A DNA stretch of 64,000 nucleotides from Culex pipiens pallens (taxonomy: Eukaryota; Arthropoda; Insecta; Diptera; Culicidae). The position numbers were made by a program, and so were the translations under genes. Within the stretch, counting starts at the first letter, position 1; each line of letters begins with the position of its first letter. The DNA lies in NCBI RefSeq assembly GCF_016801865.2, contig NC_068938.1, positions 131,034,689-131,098,688 of the forward strand, read 5' to 3'. This document shows, piece by piece, positions 57,865 to 64,000 of the stretch. The notes below the pieces were generated by a model, which was not told the DNA's origin, did not search any database, and worked only from the letters and a program-made list of their open reading frames with translations.

Positions 57865-57870
57865 TTTATT
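57865..57870 (-). terminator. Possible polyadenylation signal of the membrane-protein gene
   Basis: AATAAA on the minus strand, about 155 bases beyond the stop codon at 58024. The region is AT-rich, so a chance match cannot be excluded. Confidence 0.35.
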
Positions 57871-58023
57871 TTTAACAATTTTTTGTCAACAAAGCACATA
57901 TTATTAAATCCACACATAGTTTAGAAAAAAAAATCACAACTGCAAAAGTAACTCTATAATTTGATAATTTCAACTTCATATGTATCACTAATCTGATATG
58001 ATTTCCACAATCCGAACAAACAT

Positions 58024-58800
58024 CTACGGATACAAGCTGGACACGGTGGTAATCCCAACATCGGTCGGTGGACACTTTCCCTTCTCGCGTTCCCGCTCAG
58101 CTTCGGCGTCGATCTGTTCCTGGCTGAACATGAACACGATGCGTTTGTTCTTCTTCCAGTAGACGATCGCCGCAACCAGCGCGATGAACAGCGCCACACC
58201 GGTGAAGCTGTACACCATGATCTCCCAGAACCGATCCGGACAAAACTCCAGCTGGTAGTGGTACTTGATGAGTCCCTCGGCGGTGGTCGTTGTGTTGTCC
58301 AACCAGCGTCCAAACAGTTGCTGGACACGTTTCAGTCCGATCCGGTTGCCCCGGCGGTTCCGCAAGATCCAGATGTACTCCAACTTCTTGTGCCCATCTT
58401 CGACGCAAGAAAACGCCAGCATGTGCTCCTGGTTGACCACCGTGATGATCTGCGCGTTGATCACGGTCATGTTCTGCCAGCGGCTCGACTCGCGGGACAT
58501 GTTGGCCGATTTGCGGACCAGTTCGAACGGCAGAAAGCAATCCTCACCGGTTTCATTCGTGTACTGCAGCTGGATGGCGTATTCCGAGACGTACCGCTCG
58601 TCCGCCGGAGGTCCATTGAAGAGGCGTTCGAACCGAACGTTGGAGAAGTACAGCACCTCCCCGCCGTGGATCTTCTCGAACCGTTCGACGTAGTACTGCT
58701 CGTACGGGTCCGGATCGAACCGGGGACAGCGACCGTAGAGAAGGATTCCACGGGTGAGGCCGAGGATACTCAGCAGCAGCAGAACCGTCCACGGAGACAT
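58024..58800 (-). CDS. Type I membrane protein with lipocalin-like ectodomain, 258 aa
   Basis: This is an intronless frame with strong codon bias. Residues 1-18 are a signal peptide. The mature part opens LLYGRCPRFDP and has four ectodomain cysteines (25, 88, 132, 187), enough for two disulfides, and N-glycosylation sites at 82, 100, 110 and 169. The segment HMLAFSCVEDGHKKLEYIWI (127-146) resembles the conserved strand of apolipoprotein D-type lipocalins (a Cys followed by E-x-x-W-I-L), and the opening G-x-C-P fits too. The GxW motif is absent, so the assignment is tentative. A transmembrane helix spans about 194-214, followed by KKNK and a charged tail to 258. Lipocalins bind small hydrophobic ligands and are usually secreted; a membrane-anchored one is unusual. 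The ATG at 58800 fits the signal peptide. The gene is complete and stands alone. Confidence 0.85.
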   Translation of the reverse strand: MSPWTVLLLLSILGLTRGILLYGRCPRFDPDPYEQYYVERFEKIHGGEVLYFSNVRFERLFNGPPADERYVSEYAIQLQYTNETGEDCFLPFELVRKSANMSRESSRWQNMTVINAQIITVVNQEHMLAFSCVEDGHKKLEYIWILRNRRGNRIGLKRVQQLFGRWLDNTTTTAEGLIKYHYQLEFCPDRFWEIMVYSFTGVALFIALVAAIVYWKKNKRIVFMFSQEQIDAEAEREREKGKCPPTDVGITTVSSLYP

Positions 58801-59515
58801 TGCTCGTCGGATTGAATCGATTCGTGAAGTTGATAAAAGCCTTTGGTTTATGACTCACAGATCGGATCTGTTGTCGTTAGAATGGTTTAAACGTTTCAAT
58901 TTTAATCGTTTTCAGATAATTCCTTCAGAAATAATGGTTGCACTTGTGATGTTCCCAATGGCTTTGACTTTTAGCATGCACAAACTTCTAAATGCTCGCA
59001 ATCAGAAGGTTTGATGTGTATGCCTGGTACTTAAAATTGCTCGAAAATTCAATTAAAATTGCCAAGTACTGGGCGTCCACATCAAACTATTAAGGTCAGA
59101 ACAATTTTAAGTTGACACTTGGTAAATCTTTTAATAATGTTTTACGTTATCAATCACCATGGGTTGACTTAAAAATAAGTTTGATGATATTTTCATTATT
59201 AGAACAAACATTTTATAAACTTTTTGAAAATCTTCGCTACCCTAATATGATATGTTTTTCTCATCATGTTACATAAAAATTCAGCTCAAATCGATTGCAT
59301 CTAATGTGTCCACTACGTGAATGCAAAGACTAGCCTATAATTATACGTGTATCGATTCTGGACAGAAGAAATTTTCTCCTATGAACTTAAAAAATTGTTT
59401 CTTTTTTTCAACATCTGCCTAAAAAAATTCAAAATCAATTCTTCTGGATAAACTGGAAAATGTATTAATGAATAAATAACCCGAGCATGGGTAAATAACA
59501 AGGGAAATGCGTAAT
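58801..59515. other. Upstream region of the membrane-protein gene
   Basis: Single-copy DNA. An 86-codon plus frame (58754-59014) partly overlaps the gene antisense and is discounted. No clear TATA or initiator was found. Confidence 0.3.
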
Positions 59516-59519
59516 AATA

Positions 59520-61594
59520 CCTTTCTCTGGTATCAATACCAAATTTTGGTATTTCTGGACCCTTTAAAATTTGTCTTAAGGATTATGCAAGAGCAAAATG
59601 TGGTATCATACCAATTTAAGGTATTGTTTTGATATTGCAAAATTGCAGAATTTGTCAATGATCGAATACCACATTTTGGTATTCTTTTGGTATTACAGTA
59701 ATTTATCAAATTCCTCGGAAACTATGGGAAAATTTTGACCAATTTTGACAAAATAATTAATTTTGCACTAAAATGATGTGTCAAAACGAATGCTTTCATT
59801 GAAGACCGGAAATTTCAAACTTGATTTTAAACATTTTTGATATACCCCCTACAAAAATGACTTGAAATTGTGGAAAATTTTCTAAGTCATGATGGCACAT
59901 TTTGGTATTAGTTTGGTATTAAAGTGTTTTATCAAATTCCTCTGAAACTATGGGAAAATTTCGACCAATTTTGACAAAATAATTAATTTTGCGCTAAAAT
60001 GATGTCTTGAAGCGAATGCTTTCATTGAAAACCGGAAATTTCAAACTTGATTTTAAACATTTTTGATATAGGGTATTTTAACCATTAGTGGACCCCCTAG
60101 TAGAGCCGAAGCACATATTTCACAAATTTTCTATATTTTAAGCACTTTTTCATAACCCTTTGTACAAAATAATGGAATCTGGAGTGTTTTGAACAATTTT
60201 GAGTATTTGTTTCATCAGTTTTTTGTTTTTGAGCAGAAAAATAGCCATTTGAAAAAAAAGTTTTTTTTGCCTGTTATGGACCCCCTTTTCCTATAGTGGA
60301 CCCGGGTCCATAATCCGATTGTGGACCCGGGTCCACTATAGGCAAACTGTTATTTTTATACCAAATTTAACCGATATTTGATGTTTTGATGCATGGTGTA
60401 GGTCTAATCATAGATATAATGAATAAAAGTTGAATTTTGCTCACTTTTCATCATGAACAAATATGTTTTGTTAACAAATTTGGCTTTAAACAACAACAAA
60501 AACCTAACAGACATTTAAACACATTTATTTCCGAAAAAGATCCGAGAAAACGTTTCAAAAACCACTGTAATCATACAAATAGTTTAAAAAGTAATTTTGA
60601 TGCAATTTTTTCCATATTAATTACATAAATGATTGACCGAAACTAAAAAATAGTTTTGTTTACAGTTGCTGATAAAACCAAGCATTTTTATTTAAAAATA
60701 ATGTTTTGTTATTGATTTATTATTATAAAATATCATTTCAAACTGCAACTATGATGCTTTAGTTAAGTACCATTAACTAAAGTTTTGATTAATTATAAAT
60801 TCTTTCGGCTTCAGCATATTGGTACATTTAACATAAATACAGCTATATTTATACTCATAATTGAAAAAAAAATATGCGTTTAAGTTGATTACAACAAGCA
60901 TTCTTTGTATGTTTAAGAGAAACTTTTGCTTAAATACACAGTTTTCTTTATTTTTGTAAGTTAAATTAACAGGGGTCCACTTTTGGAAAAGTTTAATTTT
61001 CGTTGTCCTATATTGGACCCCCCTAATTTTTGCTCGAAAATGAGCAGTTCTTCGTTTTATTTTAGTAAAGTTACTTAAACTTACATTATTTCGACCTGCT
61101 GAAGTTGAATAATCAGTCAAAAAATGATTGGATAGTTAATTCAATCATAAAATATAAATGCAGTTTTGTTGTGAAAATGCTAGTGGCCATGGCTGATTTC
61201 AGATGTCGAACTCAAAACACTTATTTTGGCTGAAAGGACACGTCAATGTCAGCCAACATTGTTTTAAATGATGCTGAACTTGCCAATTAAAAGATTTGTA
61301 GACAAAAACACGCTTGAAATTGTGATTTTATTGAATTTTTCATCAATAACCCTTCAGAGGGTCCACTATAGGAAAGGGGTCCACTAATGGATAACGTACC
61401 CTACCCCCTACAAAAATGACTTGAAATTGTGGAAAATTTTCTAAGTCATGATGGCACATTTTGGTATTAGTTTGGTATTAAAGTGTTTTATCAAATTCCT
61501 CTGAAACTATGGGAAAATTTCGACCAATTTTGACAAAATAATTAATTTTGCGCTAAACTGATGTCTCAAAGCAAACGCTTTAATTGAAAACAGG
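59520..61594 (+). repeat. Three tandem ~225-bp units with TTTGGTATT motifs
   Basis: Units start near 59668, 59893 and 61452, each with CACATTTTGGTATT, CAAATTCCTC, ACTATGGGAAAATTT and TTTTGACAAAATAATTAATT. The words ACCAAATTTTGGTAT and TGGTATTA recur at least eight times from 59540. The second and third units are separated by the element at 60071-61401, and the third is cut off by the retrotransposon at about 61595. Confidence 0.8.
60071..61401. mobile_element. TA-flanked element with GGGTA...TACCC ends and GGACCCGGGTCC motifs
   Basis: The left end GGGTATTTTAACCATTAGTG and, mirrored, GGGTACGTTATCCATTAGTG (both continuing GACCCC) are flanked by TA (60069-60070, 61402-61403). The preceding tandem unit shows the empty site (GATATACCCCCTAC at about 59839). 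Inside, GTGGACCCGGGTCC and CCACTATAGG words recur near 60290-60345 and 61370. No transposase; the frames at 60437 and 60773-61120 are AT-rich and domain-free. Confidence 0.85.
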
Positions 61595-61629
61595 AAAAAA
61601 AGACGAAAAAGAGCGACGGTACTGTACCG

Positions 61630-62808
61630 ATGGATGAGGAGGAGGAGAACTCTTCATCGCACGAGGAGCAGCTTTTGAAGAACAACAAGTTCGCTGGGCT
61701 GCCTGACGAGGACCAGGTAGCGGAAGCAAAGGAGAATGAAGTGAAACAGCGAAAGGAGAAACTGCCTCCTTTTTATGTGAGGCAAACAGCAGCAACGATC
61801 GACTTTCGAGCGGGGCTGGTTGAACTCATCAAGTCTGGGAAATTCCAAGGCAACATTCGTCTGTGTCAGGACGGATTTAAGGTGCTGGTGCAATCCAGGC
61901 AGCACTATCAACTGGTCAAGGATTACTTGACCGAAAACGATGCGGAGTACTTTACCCATGATGTCGTCATGGATAAGCCGTTCAAAATCGTCGTCAGAGG
62001 TCTGTACGATATGCCAGTGGAGGAATTAGCTGCCGAGCTAAAAGTTTTGAAACTGGATGTGTTGGCCGTGCACAAAATGAGCCGACGCAACAAAGACATC
62101 AAGTACCGTGACCAGCTCTACCTGCTGCATTTGGCTAAGGGATCGACGACGCTTCCTGAGCTGAAGGCAATCCGAGCGGTTTTCAACATTATCGTGTCGT
62201 GGGAGCGATACCGACCAGTGCATCGTGACGTCACACAATGCTTCAACTGCCTGGGCTTCGGGCACGGAGGTAAGAACTGCCACCTGAAGCGTCGTTGCGC
62301 CAAATGTGGTACTGATGCGCACATCACATCCCAGTGCATCCAAGATTCGCTGGTGAAGTGCCTCAACTGCAACGGTGAGCACTCGTCAACCGACCGAAAG
62401 TGCCCCAAGAGAGCTGAGTTCGTGAAAATTCGGCAGCAAGCATCGACGAAGAATCAGCCTCAGCGTCGTAGAACTCCTCCAGCCCTGGTGGAGCAAAATT
62501 TCCCACCTCTTCAACCGCGACGCCAGGTCCCGAACTTGGAACCGTTGCCGTTGGATCCCAGGAAGAGAGCTGAGATGAATCATCCACGGCCGGGTTCCAG
62601 CCAGGAGCCGAGACCGCCACCACCGGGCTTCAGCCAGGAGCCAAGACCAACCCAAGAACCAGCAGTTGAGGAAAATGGTAATGATCTTTACACCTCAACC
62701 GAACTCCTCAATATTTTCAAACAGATGTCCGCTGCACTGCGAGGATGCAAAACCAAGACCCAGCAGATTGAAGTGCTGACCTCGTTCGTCATCCAGTATG
62801 GATCGTAG
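61630..62808 (+). CDS. Retrotransposon ORF1 (Gag-like) protein, three zinc knuckles
   Basis: 392 residues from the first ATG. An acidic start (MDEEEENSSSHEEQ) is followed by a basic segment and the central RNA-binding region (KPFKIVVRGLYDMPVEELAA, WERYRPVHRDVTQC). Knuckles are C204-x2-C207-x4-H212-x4-C217, C223-x2-C226-x4-H231-x4-C236 and C244-x2-C247-x3-H251-x6-C258. A Pro-rich linker contains two FSQEPRP-type repeats (about 318-343), and a C-terminal helix resembles that of the ORF1 at 7815-9221. Such proteins coat the element RNA. The frame is intact; the N-terminus is probably shortened. Confidence 0.9.
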   Translation: MDEEEENSSSHEEQLLKNNKFAGLPDEDQVAEAKENEVKQRKEKLPPFYVRQTAATIDFRAGLVELIKSGKFQGNIRLCQDGFKVLVQSRQHYQLVKDYLTENDAEYFTHDVVMDKPFKIVVRGLYDMPVEELAAELKVLKLDVLAVHKMSRRNKDIKYRDQLYLLHLAKGSTTLPELKAIRAVFNIIVSWERYRPVHRDVTQCFNCLGFGHGGKNCHLKRRCAKCGTDAHITSQCIQDSLVKCLNCNGEHSSTDRKCPKRAEFVKIRQQASTKNQPQRRRTPPALVEQNFPPLQPRRQVPNLEPLPLDPRKRAEMNHPRPGSSQEPRPPPPGFSQEPRPTQEPAVEENGNDLYTSTELLNIFKQMSAALRGCKTKTQQIEVLTSFVIQYGS

Positions 62809-64000
62809 GTCCCTCAAGCTGCTGAATTGGAACGCTTGCTCCATTAGGAGGAAGAACCTAGAGCTGGTGGATTTTCTTCGCGAGAAGGAGATCGACGTAG
62901 CTGCCATCACGGAAACTCATCTGAAGCCCGGTGAAAAAGTTTATCTGCAAAACTACAAGATCGCGACGCAGCTCGATAGGACCACCTCTGGAGGAGGAGG
63001 TGTGCTTGTCGCTGTTCATCGTGATCTCAAGCCACGCCGGCTGCCACACTTCAAGCTGGACATCATTGAGGCCGTTGGGGTGGAAATTCCCACTTCGGTT
63101 GGCCCAGTACTCTTCATTGCTGCATACTGCCCACGTCAGGTGAATTCCAGAGATGGTTCAGCAGCAAAACTGAAGAGCGATATCCAGAAGCTGACACGGC
63201 GGAGCGCAAAGTACATCATCGCTAGTGACCTCAACGCGAAGCATGAAGTTTGGGGCAACAGCAGGAGGAATCGGAACGGAGTGATTCTGCACAACGATCT
63301 GCAAAACGGATACTACAACGTTGTGAGTCCGGATCGTCCAACGAGGGTGGCTCGGTCTGGGAATCACTCAATCATCGACTTCTTCATTACAAATATGGCT
63401 GAGAACGTGGCTCATCCTGAGGTGTTTGAAGAGTTGAGTTCTGATCACTATCCGGTGGTTGTGGAGGTTGGAGCTTCCGTTACTCCGCAGCGGCAACCAA
63501 CCCGGAAAGATTACCACAACGTTGACTGGCAGCAGTTTCAGCAAGTGGTAGACAGCAACATCGACTATGATCAACATCCGGAAACTTCTGCTGATATTGA
63601 TCGTTCGCTGGAGGTGATCCAGCAGGCTATCAACCAAGCAGAGGCTGCCAACGTTCGGGAGGTTCCTGTTAATTTTAAGGTAACTGATATTGACGTAGAT
63701 ACTAAACACTTGATTAGACTTAGGAATGTTTATAGGAGACAATATCAACGGACTGGGGACTATGACAAAAAGATTTCAGTGAACAATTTGAACAAAATCA
63801 TACAAGACCGACTTGACAATATCAGAAATCAAGAATTTTCAAAACATGTAAGCCAACTTGGGAATTATTCAAAACCATTTTGGAAACTTTCAAAAGTTCT
63901 TAAAAACAAACCAAAGCCTATTCCTCCTCTTATTGTTGAGGATTGTCCTTTGATTACATCTGAGGAAAAGGCAAATGCACTTGGGCTTCATTTTGTTAGT
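62798..64000 (+). CDS. Retrotransposon ORF2, endonuclease domain (partial)
   Basis: The ATG at 62798 lies 11 bases before the end of ORF1, in the +1 frame, and the reading frame is open for all 401 codons to the window edge. Residues 1-230 form an apurinic-type endonuclease: LLNWNACSIRRKN with N12, AAITETHL with E39, SDLNAKHEVWGN with D144 and N146, and SSDHYPV with D216 and H217. It nicks target DNA to prime reverse transcription. The linker that follows leads toward the reverse transcriptase domain, not reached here (it ends LITSEEKANALGLHF near the usual spacer motif). ORF2 is probably translated by reinitiation after ORF1. No stops or frameshifts were seen. Confidence 0.9.
   Translation, partial: MDRRSLKLLNWNACSIRRKNLELVDFLREKEIDVAAITETHLKPGEKVYLQNYKIATQLDRTTSGGGGVLVAVHRDLKPRRLPHFKLDIIEAVGVEIPTSVGPVLFIAAYCPRQVNSRDGSAAKLKSDIQKLTRRSAKYIIASDLNAKHEVWGNSRRNRNGVILHNDLQNGYYNVVSPDRPTRVARSGNHSIIDFFITNMAENVAHPEVFEELSSDHYPVVVEVGASVTPQRQPTRKDYHNVDWQQFQQVVDSNIDYDQHPETSADIDRSLEVIQQAINQAEAANVREVPVNFKVTDIDVDTKHLIRLRNVYRRQYQRTGDYDKKISVNNLNKIIQDRLDNIRNQEFSKHVSQLGNYSKPFWKLSKVLKNKPKPIPPLIVEDCPLITSEEKANALGLHFVS

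Larger units (their letters stand above)
61595..64000 (+). mobile_element. Jockey-type non-LTR retrotransposon, 5'-truncated, runs off the window
   Basis: It joins the third tandem unit at about 61595. The ORF1 frame is open upstream of its first ATG right to the junction (reading KKTKKSDGTVP), which suggests that the true ORF1 start was lost by 5' truncation. ORF1 (61630-62808) and ORF2 (62798 on) overlap by 11 bases. The 3' end is outside the window. Confidence 0.85.

Overview
The window looks like AT-rich, repeat-loaded mosquito DNA, most probably Culex. This is inferred from several tRNA-derived SINE families (some with two tRNA modules), Jockey-type non-LTR retrotransposons, many short inverted-repeat elements nested in one another, and short introns with GTAAGT/GTGAGT donors. 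No bacterial features, true tRNA or rRNA genes, or CRISPR arrays were seen.

Host genes are sparse and lie on the minus strand. Two look complete: a compact three-exon C2H2 zinc-finger gene (40937-41612, coding only when spliced) and an intronless single-pass membrane protein with a lipocalin-like ectodomain (58024-58800). Four more places hold candidate first coding exons, each an ATG followed by an open frame and a splice donor: 5290-5810, 21394-21455, 36770-36864 and 52483-52634. All four end with two bases of an unfinished codon, so they could be alternative starts of one long minus-strand gene whose common exons lie left of the window. That is inference.

Most of the rest is mobile DNA, layered by insertion. 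At 6.87-9.7 kb a dispersed repeat is split by a TTAA-flanked foldback MITE, whose right tip was hit by a gag-only non-LTR element with a perfect 14-bp target duplication. At 9.8-13.9 kb are SINEs, a 39-bp perfect-TIR element and small MITEs. At 17.8-20.6 kb one DNA element carries two further insertions, one of them itself interrupted by a SINE-like retroposon. At 25.7-27.9 kb are a 1.5-kb foldback and a pogo-like MITE. At 30.9-35.9 kb are two elements with 8-bp target duplications (hAT-like), the second enclosing another gag-like ORF with a (TAA)n tail. At 41.8-45.6 kb and 49.3-51.1 kb are long palindromes of one family, the first split by a TA-flanked element that is itself split by another. 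At 59.5-64 kb a triplicated unit is interrupted by a TA-flanked element and then by a 5'-truncated Jockey-type retrotransposon with ORF1 intact and ORF2 running off the window end.

The retrotransposon ORF2 type of machinery (endonuclease plus reverse transcriptase) is what would mobilise the SINEs and gag-only copies. No intact DNA transposase gene is visible, so the many TIR elements here are non-autonomous.
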